A stretch of 64,000 bases of DNA from contig NZ_CP059997.1 of NCBI RefSeq assembly GCF_018736145.1, positions 9,981,501-10,045,500 of the forward strand, in the 5' to 3' direction. Positions 50,427-57,670 of the stretch are shown here, in pieces (the first letter of the stretch is position 1; every line of letters starts with the position of its first letter). This stretch comes from Amycolatopsis sp. CA-230715 (GTDB lineage: Bacteria > Actinomycetota > Actinomycetes > Mycobacteriales > Pseudonocardiaceae). The position numbers and the translations under genes are program-made. A model generated the notes under the pieces. That model saw nothing but the letters and a program-made list of their open reading frames with translations, did no database searches and had not been told where the DNA came from.

Positions 50427-50600
50427 TCAGTCCCGGTACTGGCTCTTCCAGGCCTGGCGTTCGGCACGCTTCACGCGCCGCCGGGTACGAACGCGCTGCC
50501 GCCCAGGACGCTGGCGGCAACAACGGCACTTGATGCCGCCGGGTCCGTCCGCGCAGCGCCGGCCGAGCATGGACGCGGAACTGTGAGCGGCGAAGGTCAT
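50427..50600 (-). CDS. small basic Cys-containing protein (57 aa)
   Basis: Begins TFAAHSSASMLGRRC and contains IKCRCCRQRPG followed by an Arg/Lys-rich helix (RVRTRRRVKRAERQAW). GAGGTGA precedes ATG 50600. Similar short CxCC-plus-basic-helix proteins are frequent in actinophages. Probably nucleic-acid-binding. Confidence 0.6.
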   Translation of the reverse strand: MTFAAHSSASMLGRRCADGPGGIKCRCCRQRPGRQRVRTRRRVKRAERQAWKSQYRD

Positions 50601-50603
50601 GAT

Positions 50604-50915
50604 TCACCTCGTGTGCGGGAGTCGGCTGGAATCCGTCAGGCTTCGTTCGGGACTGTCGCCGCGCAGAAAATCCGCCAATGTCCGGGCGTAGTCCCGCATG
50701 GCGAGCTCGACACTCGCCTGTTCGGTGAGGTTGTGGTGGCCGGGAATGTTCTCGGCACGGTCCATCGCCTGGATCGCCGCGGCGAGACGGAGCCGCGCCT
50801 GCCTTTCGGCTTTCCCTAGTTCCGGGACGAGGTCACGCATCCTGGCCAGGGTGTATGCCGCGCTGACCTCCTCCGCGGACAGCTGAGCTGTGTTCTCCGA
50901 AGACGTATCCGTCAT
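50604..50915 (-). CDS. hypothetical helical protein (103 aa)
   Basis: Acidic N-terminus, then helices (AYTLARMRDLVPELGKAERQARLRLAAAIQAMD; later MRDYARTLADFLRG). ATG 50915 with GGATGGTG upstream; an alternative ATG at 50927 overlaps the preceding stop. Unknown. Confidence 0.6.
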   Translation of the reverse strand: MTDTSSENTAQLSAEEVSAAYTLARMRDLVPELGKAERQARLRLAAAIQAMDRAENIPGHHNLTEQASVELAMRDYARTLADFLRGDSPERSLTDSSRLPHTR

Positions 50916-50920
50916 GCTGT

Positions 50921-51193
50921 TCACCATCCAAGCCGGAACTCGGCGACAGTGCCGACGTGACGGCACAAGCCGGACCTGTTCCTACACACGATCGGATCCT
51001 CGTCTCGAAAACCAGCCTGCTCATCGATCGGGTGATCCGGGAAGACATCATCAGTGGGCTGGCGCCCCATGACGTCAGCTCCGTCATCGCAGAAGGTGAC
51101 GTTGCTGGTGATCTGGACCCCAAACCGCTCGTTCTCGAGGCAGCGAGGACAACGGATCCCCGCGAGGTACCCGACGTTGGTCGTGTTGGTCAT
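50921..51193 (-). CDS. hypothetical protein with Cys pairs (90 aa)
   Basis: Contains GIRCPRCLENERFG (CxxC) and later VTFCDD and VCRNRSGLCRH, compatible with a zinc ribbon. GGGAGG precedes ATG 51193. Its stop touches the start of the following gene. Function unknown. Confidence 0.62.
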   Translation of the reverse strand: MTNTTNVGYLAGIRCPRCLENERFGVQITSNVTFCDDGADVMGRQPTDDVFPDHPIDEQAGFRDEDPIVCRNRSGLCRHVGTVAEFRLGW

Positions 51194-51212
51194 GAATGGA
51201 CCTCCCTGCCGA

Positions 51213-51491
51213 TCAGTCAGCCTCGTCGTGTGCGTGGACGTGAGCCATCTCGTCGTGGCGGCTGCGCACGGCGGCCACCACGACGCGCAGCACCACCCGG
51301 CCGATCACCCAGCACAGGGTGCTGAGGCCGATCCCGACGAGGAGCGCGGTGTACAGGCCCGTCATGACACTGAACACGGCCGTCGGGATCAGGAACAGCA
51401 CATTGAGGATGATCAAGCTCGTGACGAGGACCCGGGTGACCACCTTCGCGACGCGACGGGTATAGCCGGATTTCGCTGTAGTGGTAGGCAC
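51213..51491 (-). CDS. small membrane protein, two TM helices (92 aa)
   Basis: Basic N-terminus then hydrophobic VTSLIILNVLFLIPTAVFSV and TALLVGIGLSTLCWVIGRVV, and a His/Asp-rich tail. GTG start at 51491 with GGGAG. Could be a holin-like or regulatory membrane peptide; no family recognised. Palindrome copy d lies about 58 bp upstream. Confidence 0.62.
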   Translation of the reverse strand: MPTTTAKSGYTRRVAKVVTRVLVTSLIILNVLFLIPTAVFSVMTGLYTALLVGIGLSTLCWVIGRVVLRVVVAAVRSRHDEMAHVHAHDEAD

Positions 51492-51540
51492 GGTTCGCTC
51501 CCTGGTAATGATGCGATGCGGGTGTGCCTGGCCACCTCCG

Positions 51541-51557
51541 GATCAGCTGTGCTGATC
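51541..51557. repeat. dispersed palindrome copy d
   Basis: GATCAGC-TGT-GCTGATC preceded by CCG, between genes 51626 and 51491. Confidence 0.85.
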
Positions 51558-51625
51558 CACCCGGACCAGACCGCCACGATCCCCAGCGAGGTGAGCACAA
51601 TGACCGCGCACCGGACGCTGCTGCA

Positions 51626-51856
51626 TCATTGGGAGACGACCGACGGAGTCAGCGCGGCGATCTCCCGCATCACATCCGGCGTGTCCCGCCCGAGCTTGAT
51701 GTCCACCTCGATGCGCACCTGTGCGGCTGCGACGTATTCCGCGGTCACGTGGATGAGCAGGTTCATCATGTCGCCAACCCGCTCGTGGTACGCACGTCCG
51801 TGGTACTTACGGCACCCACTGTTCGCCGCCGCAAGACCAACCTCATGAGACGACAT
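51626..51856 (-). CDS. hypothetical protein (76 aa)
   Basis: Begins SSHEVGLAAANSGCRKYHG; a later segment alternates hydrophobic residues (NLLIHVTAEYVAAAQVRIEVDI). Start 51856 is the best available but its ribosome site is weak. Unknown. Confidence 0.45.
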   Translation of the reverse strand: MSSHEVGLAAANSGCRKYHGRAYHERVGDMMNLLIHVTAEYVAAAQVRIEVDIKLGRDTPDVMREIAALTPSVVSQ

Positions 51857-51915
51857 GCTGACTGCGACAATTCTCGAGAGATCGTCCCATTTCGAATGAG
51901 CCCTTCTTTGCCCGT

Positions 51916-52518
51916 TCAGTAAGTAGCGTCGGTGGGCCGGGAAACCGCGAACTCCGAAGCGTGACTGGAGGCCCACTCGTGCCAGTTGTCGCGACCGGCC
52001 TTCATCGCCGCCTGCGCGGCGCGCTGCCAGGCGGCATAGCGGTACAGTTCGTCCGGACCGAACAGGTCGCGGGTACGGGGGCTGCTGTCGAGGTAGGCGG
52101 CCGCCTCGTGGACGCTGGTGTCGTTGTGCCAGTCCGTGGATTGGTGAACGAGGCTGTGCCGGGTGTCCGCCTCTGCCTCAGCCCAGCTAGCGGCATCGAA
52201 TCCCGTCATCCTCACCCGGCCGCCAGGGGTGACGATGCGACGACACCAGCGCAACGAGTCAATGTCTCCGCCCAGATCGAGTTCCACGATGGCGGTGTGG
52301 TCTCGAAACATCAGCAGTCGTGGGGATTCGTAGTGTGTGAGGAACACGCGCACACATTCGGCGAGAGCACCAGCCGCGGCTTTCTCGGTCACCCCATCGG
52401 CCCGAAAGATGCCAGCCTCCATTGTCCATGCCTTGCGCCATCCGGGGGGACGTGATGCGGTGGCGTCGAGGCGTATCTCAACACCGCGCTTGCGGATCGT
52501 GTAGTCGTTGTAGGACAT
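51916..52518 (-). CDS. hypothetical protein (200 aa)
   Basis: Beta-rich N-terminal half (YTIRKRGVEIRLDATAS; LLMFRDHTAIVELDLGG) and helical, Trp-rich C-terminal half. AAGGAG before ATG 52518. Single-gene unit between hairpins. No family recognised. Confidence 0.62.
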   Translation of the reverse strand: MSYNDYTIRKRGVEIRLDATASRPPGWRKAWTMEAGIFRADGVTEKAAAGALAECVRVFLTHYESPRLLMFRDHTAIVELDLGGDIDSLRWCRRIVTPGGRVRMTGFDAASWAEAEADTRHSLVHQSTDWHNDTSVHEAAAYLDSSPRTRDLFGPDELYRYAAWQRAAQAAMKAGRDNWHEWASSHASEFAVSRPTDATY

Positions 52519-52572
52519 CAATACTCCTTCTCGGGGACCGGTTCTTAAGAGCCGACTTTGCGGTGAACCTTC

Positions 52573-52593
52573 GAGTCCGCTCGTCGCGGACTC
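52573..52593. terminator. 8-bp hairpin
   Basis: Arms 52573-52580/52586-52593 with a 5-nt loop, upstream of the 200-aa gene; it may end transcription of the 233-aa gene (stop 52737), which also has a 12-bp perfect palindrome at 52690-52701 (CACGGATCCGTG) between the two. Confidence 0.5.
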
Positions 52594-52736
52594 CCGTGGC
52601 CACCAAGAAAAGTCATCGTCGCCGCGTGACTGCGACCTGCCGAATCACCACCAGGTCGTTCTGTTTTTCTCGCGGTACCGTTTCTCAGACACGGATCCGT
52701 GATGTGGAATGGCGACCTGCACAGCCAGAAGCGCGG

Positions 52737-53438
52737 TCACGAGTGGCCGCTGCCACGTGAATTCGCGACGTGCGCCAACCGGGTCAGGCTTTCGGCTAGT
52801 GTCGCGGTCCGAAACACACACTGCCGTGGCAGGAACACGTGGTCGGGATCTTCGAAGTGACGACTGTGGACGGTGCAGAACTCGTTGACGAAGTAGCTGG
52901 TGTGGTCCTTGTCATCTCCGACGTCGAAGGCGATCTCCTGTATCGGGTCGCTGTCATCAAAGGCGATAATCGTTTCTTGCCCGACACCGTTCTCATTCCA
53001 GTACTCGATACGTACGGAGTCGTCGCCGCTCGGAGCTCCCGGCGACCCGGTCAACTCCACCATGGTGATATCCCTGCGCTCGTCGAGCCCCTGCTGCCCG
53101 GACCGGTGGTACCGCTGCGCGAGCTGGTCTTCGGTCAGCGCGTCACGCCCGATCCTGAAGCTGACGCCCTCGATCGGACGCTGGTGGCTCGCGAGTGCGA
53201 CGGAAGCCGACTGACGCGGCCGTATGGTCACCCCTGGGAAGACGCCACCGGTCCATACCCGCAACCCGGCGTAGAGTGTTGGCCTTCCAGCCCGCTCGCC
53301 GAGATACCGATGCATTTTCGTCATCCGTCGCTCAGCGATGATTCCGACCATCTTCTCACCGAGCGCGTCAACGGTGTCTGGAGCGACAAAGCCCCACGTT
53401 CGACGTTTCTCACAGCGTCGCGCGATTGACAGGTACAT
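52737..53438 (-). CDS. hypothetical protein (233 aa)
   Basis: Begins YLSIARRCEKRRTWGFVAPD; basic N-terminal third, then beta-rich regions with several acidic patches (GDDSVRIEYWNENG). TAGGAG precedes the ATG at 53438. Followed by palindromic and hairpin elements. Not assignable. Confidence 0.62.
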   Translation of the reverse strand: MYLSIARRCEKRRTWGFVAPDTVDALGEKMVGIIAERRMTKMHRYLGERAGRPTLYAGLRVWTGGVFPGVTIRPRQSASVALASHQRPIEGVSFRIGRDALTEDQLAQRYHRSGQQGLDERRDITMVELTGSPGAPSGDDSVRIEYWNENGVGQETIIAFDDSDPIQEIAFDVGDDKDHTSYFVNEFCTVHSRHFEDPDHVFLPRQCVFRTATLAESLTRLAHVANSRGSGHS

Positions 53439-53465
53439 AGAACGCTCCTAGTGCGTGAAGGTGAA

Positions 53466-53816
53466 TTAGGTTAGCGGATCGACGGCATGACGATGCGCGG
53501 ACAGTGCCGCGCCGAGATCGCCGTAGTCGTCGCAGAATGAGGCACCAGTGCCGTCGGAATCCCACGTCACGTCACAGACGCGGCATTCCCAGCCGTCTCC
53601 ATCGTGGTCGACCGCGACGAGGCAACGAGGGCAGACCGGCGGAGGAAAATCCAGGTCACCGGGCGGCTCGGTGTACCCACGGGCTTCGCGACGCCGTTTC
53701 GAACAGTGACACAGATAGAATCCCAGCGTGGCAAGGACTTCACACTGGTCGTCGTGCTCGCCGCGCGCGACGCTCTCGGCGTGCCGGCGCGCGATGTGTT
53801 CGTCGAGTGTCTCCAT
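53466..53816 (-). CDS. hypothetical zinc-ribbon protein (116 aa)
   Basis: Two CxxC pairs PVCPRCLVAV and WECRVCDVTW form a zinc ribbon; an upstream CEVLATLGFYLCHC adds more Cys. GGAAAG before ATG 53816. Likely nucleic-acid- or protein-binding; typical actinophage small gene. No enzyme motif. Confidence 0.65.
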   Translation of the reverse strand: METLDEHIARRHAESVARGEHDDQCEVLATLGFYLCHCSKRRREARGYTEPPGDLDFPPPVCPRCLVAVDHDGDGWECRVCDVTWDSDGTGASFCDDYGDLGAALSAHRHAVDPLT

Positions 53817-53889
53817 GGCACTTCTTTCCAGTGGATGCTCTCAGGCGGGACATCACTGTCCGGTCCCGCGACCGACCAGCGATGTCGTG

Positions 53890-54171
53890 TCACAGCGCCT
53901 CCGGATCAAGCAGTTCGGCGAGCTTTCCTGGCTCGATGTCAACTAACGGGTGCCAGACGTCGCTGTCGTCCTGCCAGGCAAGCACCACGCTGGTTCCCAG
54001 GGCGCCGTCGACACCGACGATCTGGATTAGACGCTCCCAATGAGCATCGTCGACATCGCGGCGTCGCCACACCTTGTGGAGAACCCGTTCGACTCCGACC
54101 GCGTCGATCTCGATGATCACCCCGTGGACGCCGTCCTTGTTCAGCTCGCTCCAGCCCTGAGTTGTGGACAT
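53890..54171 (-). CDS. hypothetical protein (93 aa)
   Basis: Begins STTQGWSELNKDGVHGVIIEID; alternating hydrophobic strands and an acidic C-terminus. ATG 54171 with AAAGGCG upstream. Palindrome copy e is about 59 bp upstream. Unknown. Confidence 0.6.
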   Translation of the reverse strand: MSTTQGWSELNKDGVHGVIIEIDAVGVERVLHKVWRRRDVDDAHWERLIQIVGVDGALGTSVVLAWQDDSDVWHPLVDIEPGKLAELLDPEAL

Positions 54172-54221
54172 CACGGCTACGCCTTTCCGCCGAAGAGAAG
54201 AATCCGTCGCCACGCCGCCCG

Positions 54222-54238
54222 GATCAGCTCTGCTGATC
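54222..54238. repeat. dispersed palindrome copy e (contains the stop of the broken methyltransferase)
   Basis: GATCAGC-TCT-GCTGATC. On the minus strand it supplies the TGA (54224-54226) that closes the frame-restored methyltransferase remnant. Confidence 0.85.
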
Positions 54239-54416
54239 GTCGAACAGGCAGCCGTACGCAGCCCCGTACTCGATGGCGTCGGCCGGTACGAACTGGAACG
54301 GGTACTTGGGGCTGCGGATCGATGTCCACGCCCACCACGTCGAGACCAGCCCGGCGGTAGCCCACAACCGCACCGCCGGTGAAGCAAAAGAGATCCAGGA
54401 TGGTCGGTCGGGTCAC
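54224..54416 (-). pseudogene. truncated, frameshifted DNA methyltransferase (C5-type N-terminus)
   Basis: Starts GTG at 54416 (GGAGATGGAG upstream, GTGA overlap with the previous stop). The product begins TRPTILDLFC then FTGGAVVGYRRAGLDVVGVDIDPQP, the AdoMet motif I (DLFCxxGG) and following GVD motif of phage cytosine methyltransferases. After PQP the frame needs one base removed in the C-run 54308-54311 to continue KYPFQFVPADAIEYG, then it ends inside palindrome copy e. The catalytic PCQ/ENV motifs are missing, so it is inactive. Confidence 0.8.
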
Positions 54417-54865
54417 GGTCTCTCCATCTCCTGGCTCTCCCGGCCCGCGGCGGCGACCTCGGAGGCGGTGGGCAGGTCTTCGAGCCACTCAGTGATACTG
54501 ACAATGTCTTGCTCGTCGGCAAGCAGGCGGTGACGAACCTGGGTTCGCCAGTCGTCGGGGACCACGACCGCCCGGGAAAGTTGGGCGCGGGCCTCGTCGC
54601 GCTCGCGTTCGGCGCGGGCTGTCTCTACGAACGCACGTCCATTTTTCGATTTGGCGATCGCGCCGCTCTTGATCGCAGCATTGATGAGCCTGTCGAGTCG
54701 CTCGTTCTCGGCACGGAGGCGGGCCATCTCGGGGGCGACCACGGCGAGCACGGCGCGGGCGTCCTTGCGGCAGTCGTCCTTGTAGCTGTCGAAGACCGCG
54801 TCCCAGTTGGCCTCGTCCTCGTCGAAGTGCTGGCGGGCGTTCTCCAGCCAGATCGCTTTCGCCAT
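54413..54865 (-). CDS. hypothetical protein, 3' part of a frameshifted gene (150 aa)
   Basis: From ATG 54865 begins AKAIWLENARQHFDEDEANW; helical with a coiled coil and the shared DWRTQVRHRLLADE module also found in the 352-aa protein at 41565. The frame before the ATG reads (D)DDLIER directly into MAKAIW, a phrase that looks like the continuation of the upstream gene, and there is no ribosome site, so this is probably the tail of the 55461 gene rather than an independent gene. Confidence 0.6.
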   Translation of the reverse strand: MAKAIWLENARQHFDEDEANWDAVFDSYKDDCRKDARAVLAVVAPEMARLRAENERLDRLINAAIKSGAIAKSKNGRAFVETARAERERDEARAQLSRAVVVPDDWRTQVRHRLLADEQDIVSITEWLEDLPTASEVAAAGRESQEMERP

Positions 54866-55461
54866 GCGCTCGATGAGGTCGTCGTCGGTGTCGTGTCACC
54901 GGCCGCCACCGGGTTTGAGGGCATAGCGCGGGTGCGGAAGGTGCCATCGGACATCCGCGTGATGACGGTGCCGCTGTCCACGGTCACCACACCTTCCGGG
55001 GTCGGTACGTCGATCGTGCCGCTACCGTCGAGCATGTAGGAGCCGCCGCACCATTCCGCGATCTCTTGAGCTTCGTCGTCGGTGGTGTCCTCGGTGAGGT
55101 GGCACGACTCGACGGCACGCGGGCTGTCACCGGCCGCCGGGGCGACCTCTCGGCAACGGCACGCCGCCGGGCCGTCCGGATCGCCTTTGCAGTCCTGGCA
55201 GCGCTGCGAGCAGTTGAGCGCGTGGCGGCCGTCGGCCAACGGGCCGATGCAGCAACGGGCACCGGCCACCGGGGTGGGCGCGGGGTCCTCGTGCTGGATC
55301 GTGTCGGGCAGGACGCCGTACCAGACGCTGCCGCCGTGCGGGCCGGGCTCGCCGTCCCACACCAGCGGTTCGCCGTCGTCGTAGCGCAGCACGCCGGTAA
55401 TCCGCGATCCGTCCTGGCGACGGATCGCGGACACGCGGTCGCCGGGTTTCGGGGTGGTCAT
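54625..55461 (-). CDS. Cys-rich hypothetical protein, 5' part of a frameshifted gene
   Basis: Begins TTPKPGDRVSAIRRQDGSRITG, resembling the product at 55745. Then comes a Cys-rich module RCCIGPLADGRHALNC..RCQDCKGDPDGPAACRC shared with 46023-46790, and an acidic region. After about residue 190 (position about 54890) the frame becomes Thr/Ser/Arg-rich noise while the other frame carries plausible protein. A 2-base insertion or 1-base deletion near 54887-54900 is inferred; the true product would be a fusion with 54413-54865. Confidence 0.6.
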   Translation of the reverse strand: MTTPKPGDRVSAIRRQDGSRITGVLRYDDGEPLVWDGEPGPHGGSVWYGVLPDTIQHEDPAPTPVAGARCCIGPLADGRHALNCSQRCQDCKGDPDGPAACRCREVAPAAGDSPRAVESCHLTEDTTDDEAQEIAEWCGGSYMLDGSGTIDVPTPEGVVTVDSGTVITRMSDGTFRTRAMPSNPVAAGDTTPTTTSSSAWRKRSGWRTPASTSTRTRPTGTRSSTATRTTAARTPAPCSPWSPPRWPASVPRTSDSTGSSMLRSRAARSPNRKMDVRS

Positions 55462-55748
55462 CGGTCACCGCCCACGCCGAAGTCCGACACCTGGTAGTGC
55501 TCGCGCGCAAGGTACGCCAACTGCCGTCCGAGAAGCTCGGCCTCAACCAACGGCAGGTGAACGGCGATCGTGCTGTCCTTTCCGGACCCGTCGTTCAGGC
55601 GGCCGGACACGTGCAGCCAGACGTGAGGAGCCATCGCGTCGGAGGACTCGTAGACCCTTGCGGTTTCGGCGCCGTAGTCGCCCTTAACGGGGCGCATGCG
55701 CCTGAATCCACGGTCGGTGATTTCGATCCCGAGGTCTTCTGTGCTCAT
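55458..55748 (-). CDS. hypothetical protein (96 aa)
   Basis: Begins STEDLGIEITDRGFRRMRPVKGDYG; beta-rich (HVWLHVSGRL; STIAVHLPLVEAELLG). The start overlaps the preceding stop (ATGA) and its stop overlaps the next start. Member of the tightly coupled 56.8-54.4 kb operon. Unknown. Confidence 0.62.
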   Translation of the reverse strand: MSTEDLGIEITDRGFRRMRPVKGDYGAETARVYESSDAMAPHVWLHVSGRLNDGSGKDSTIAVHLPLVEAELLGRQLAYLAREHYQVSDFGVGGDR

Positions 55749-56068
55749 CGGTCACCGCCCGGTCCGGCGAGGATGCGGAGATCCGACGCAAGAAGGCGCA
55801 TCCTGTCGTCGCCGAGCCCGAACACGTGGATCACGTCTTGGCCCGCGTGATGCCACTCGCGCTCGTCGAGGTAGGCGCGGACCCGTTCGGCGGCCTGCTC
55901 GTACTCAGTAAGCCCCAACGGAAGTACTGTTTCCGTGGGCACCGCGACGCGCTGGTCATCCGGAAGCTGGATGCCTGTGACACTTCCTCGGGACCGGATC
56001 AGGGTTCCTTCGACTCGTTCGCCTCGGTATTCGGCGCTGATTCGGTCTCCGGGTTTCGGCTGGGTCAT
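55745..56068 (-). CDS. hypothetical protein, KPGDR-type domain (107 aa)
   Basis: Begins TQPKPGDRISAEYRGERVEGTLIR, a small beta-barrel-like N-terminal module paralogous to that of the 55461 product. The second half is helical (YEQAAERVRAYLDEREWHHAG). GAGGAGTCCCG before the ATG, a ribosome site repeated verbatim at 56571. Unknown function. Confidence 0.63.
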   Translation of the reverse strand: MTQPKPGDRISAEYRGERVEGTLIRSRGSVTGIQLPDDQRVAVPTETVLPLGLTEYEQAAERVRAYLDEREWHHAGQDVIHVFGLGDDRMRLLASDLRILAGPGGDR

Positions 56069-56226
56069 CGGGACTCCTCTTCGATGCTGCGCTTCGCGGC
56101 CTTCCGGTCGCGCTTGTTGGCCTGTTTCTTCAGCGCCTTCCGCTCTCCCGGGCGCCAGTGCAGAAGATGTCGCCAGTGGCGGGAGAAGGCGTCTTGTTCG
56201 TCACCGCCGATGCGGGGGCGCTTCAC
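56065..56226 (-). CDS. small basic protein (53 aa), GTG start
   Basis: Lys/Arg-rich helix (RHWRHLLHWRPGERKALKKQANKRDRKAAKR). GAGGAG before GTG 56226. Resembles short basic actinophage proteins of unknown function; likely nucleic-acid-binding. Overlaps both neighbours by 4 bp. Confidence 0.6.
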   Translation of the reverse strand: MKRPRIGGDEQDAFSRHWRHLLHWRPGERKALKKQANKRDRKAAKRSIEEESR

Positions 56227-56342
56227 GAGGTCTCCTCGATCTGGCCACGCATCACAACCACGGCACGGTTCCACTCGTCGTCGTCAAGGTTGCGGAAGTC
56301 GGGGACGGAGGCGAGCAGTTCGGCTTCTTCGGCGGGGGTCAT
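56223..56342 (-). CDS. micro-protein (39 aa)
   Basis: Reads TPAEEAELLASVPDFRNLDD then DEWNRAVVVMRGQIEETS. GAGGAG at good spacing before ATG 56342, and the stop overlaps the next GTG (GTGA). Coupling on both sides argues for a real gene. Function unknown. Confidence 0.55.
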   Translation of the reverse strand: MTPAEEAELLASVPDFRNLDDDEWNRAVVVMRGQIEETS

Positions 56343-56343
56343 G

Positions 56344-56571
56344 TCAGGACTCCTCGATCTGGTCGGCGAGGCGGGTCAAAGCGCCGGGCTTCAGGCACAG
56401 GCGTTCGAGGTCGTTCACTTCGGCGAGTTCCCGGAGGACGGCGACCGTGGCGGCGCGGCCGATGTCGCCCCACTCGCCATCCGTATCCGTGGGTGAGGGG
56501 CGGTTGGGGTAGGCGGATTTGTGGGCGGCGGTTGTGGCGGCCTGGACGAGGCGGGTGGGAAGGTCGGTCAT
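56344..56571 (-). CDS. hypothetical protein (75 aa)
   Basis: Begins TDLPTRLVQAATTAAHKSAYP; helical with ELAEVNDLERLCLKPGALTRL. GAGGAGTCCCG before ATG 56571. Unknown. Confidence 0.6.
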   Translation of the reverse strand: MTDLPTRLVQAATTAAHKSAYPNRPSPTDTDGEWGDIGRAATVAVLRELAEVNDLERLCLKPGALTRLADQIEES

Positions 56572-56759
56572 CGGGACTCCTCCGGAAAATTCCCATTCGG
56601 GGCTGTCTCCGCAGTATTCAGTACACGCGGATGAAAGCCACGCCATTCAGCGAATTTGGCGACCTCGAACGCCTCGTTGCGAGCCATCTTGCGCAACCCG
56701 GAAACGTCGTACGATTGGGTTGACAGGGTCACAACGTAACCCCGCTCTTCCTCGTGCAT
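56568..56759 (-). CDS. small hypothetical protein (63 aa)
   Basis: From ATG 56759 (AGAGGAG upstream; the longer GTG at 56798 has none) reads HEEERGYVVTLSTQSYDVSG then a basic helix. The stop overlaps the next ATG. Unknown. Confidence 0.6.
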   Translation of the reverse strand: MHEEERGYVVTLSTQSYDVSGLRKMARNEAFEVAKFAEWRGFHPRVLNTAETAPNGNFPEESR

Positions 56760-56989
56760 TTCGGGTTCTCCTCTGGCGTCAGTGCCGAACTCGATCACGC
56801 CTTGGTTGATGAGTCGCTATTGGATCTCGTCCCGCGCGGCCAGGAGTAGGCGGAGCGGGAGAACGGTGGGGTCGGGGAGTTTGATGTTCGCGGTGATTTC
56901 CCTCTGGACCGCACACGGCGCCCTCCACAGAGGAGGGCAGCGCTGAACCTGCAGCCGCTCAGCGCGTCCCGGTGATCCATGCCCCGAGG
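56760..56989. other. gap with a possible gene remnant
   Basis: On the minus strand a stretch of about 30 codons ending at 56817 (EITANIKLPDPTVLPL, RLLLAARDE) looks protein-coding but has no start or ribosome site. Probably a 3' fragment of a lost gene. Confidence 0.3.
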
Positions 56990-57670
56990 TCACGAACCTC
57001 GACCGCGGCCCACGGTCGCGCACTGCGAGTGCGCCCCGGCGTGCTGACGCACCGCGGTATCGGCCGCAAGGCGGTACACACGCATCCGCTCGGGTTCGGG
57101 TTTGCCTGCGGGGTACCAGGGCGTGGCGTAGCCGTCGGTGATCTGCCGCAAGCCGGCGTCCTGGTAGCCCGGGGCGGCGATGTACGCCAGCGACCGGCCG
57201 TAGCGATCGGTGTGCTCCGTGTGGGCGTCGTACTCGAGCACGACAGGCAGGCCCCGCGGCAGGATCCCACCCAGGTGGTAGGTGGCTGTCCGCGCGCCGC
57301 ACTCCGGAGCGAGGTCTTTGCCGCGGTTCATCTCGGGCGCGTCGAGGCCCAGTAACCGGACGACGTGCTCCTGGGGATTGCCGTCGCTGGGGTCAAGAGC
57401 GCCGTCGACGGGTGTGACCGCGACGGTGTCGCCGTCGATGACGCGCACGACCGCCGTTTCGATGACGGTGGGCCGGCCTTCCTTCGCATTGTGTGTGGAC
57501 CGCGCGCCGGCTTGGCTCGACGCGGTCGAGCTGGGCGCGGGAGTCCCGGGTGGCCCGGGCGCCACCGGCTGGCTCCTGTGACACCCTGCCAGCACGCTAA
57601 CGCCGAGAATGACAGCCGCCACGATCGCGGACCAAGCCGTCCCATCGCGACGTCGTCGCCCGCGGCTCAC
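56990..57670 (-). CDS. secreted or lipid-anchored staphylococcal-nuclease-like protein
   Basis: 226 aa. Arg-rich N-terminus, hydrophobic segment and lipobox VLAGC (Cys30), so probably a lipoprotein. SNase domain residues about 68-205: RVIDGDTVAV (D79, D81), VRLLGLDAPE (R105, E113) and DRYGRSLAYI. The catalytic Arg/Glu pattern is retained. Extracellular Ca-dependent DNA/RNA cleavage expected; possible role in exclusion or defence at the cell surface. GTG start overlaps the upstream stop (GTGA). Confidence 0.85.
   Translation of the reverse strand: MSRGRRRRDGTAWSAIVAAVILGVSVLAGCHRSQPVAPGPPGTPAPSSTASSQAGARSTHNAKEGRPTVIETAVVRVIDGDTVAVTPVDGALDPSDGNPQEHVVRLLGLDAPEMNRGKDLAPECGARTATYHLGGILPRGLPVVLEYDAHTEHTDRYGRSLAYIAAPGYQDAGLRQITDGYATPWYPAGKPEPERMRVYRLAADTAVRQHAGAHSQCATVGRGRGS

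Noticed and set aside
56817..57302. 161-codon minus frame over the SNase gene
   Set aside because: Most of it is out of frame with the SNase gene; only the last 30 codons look real and lack a start.
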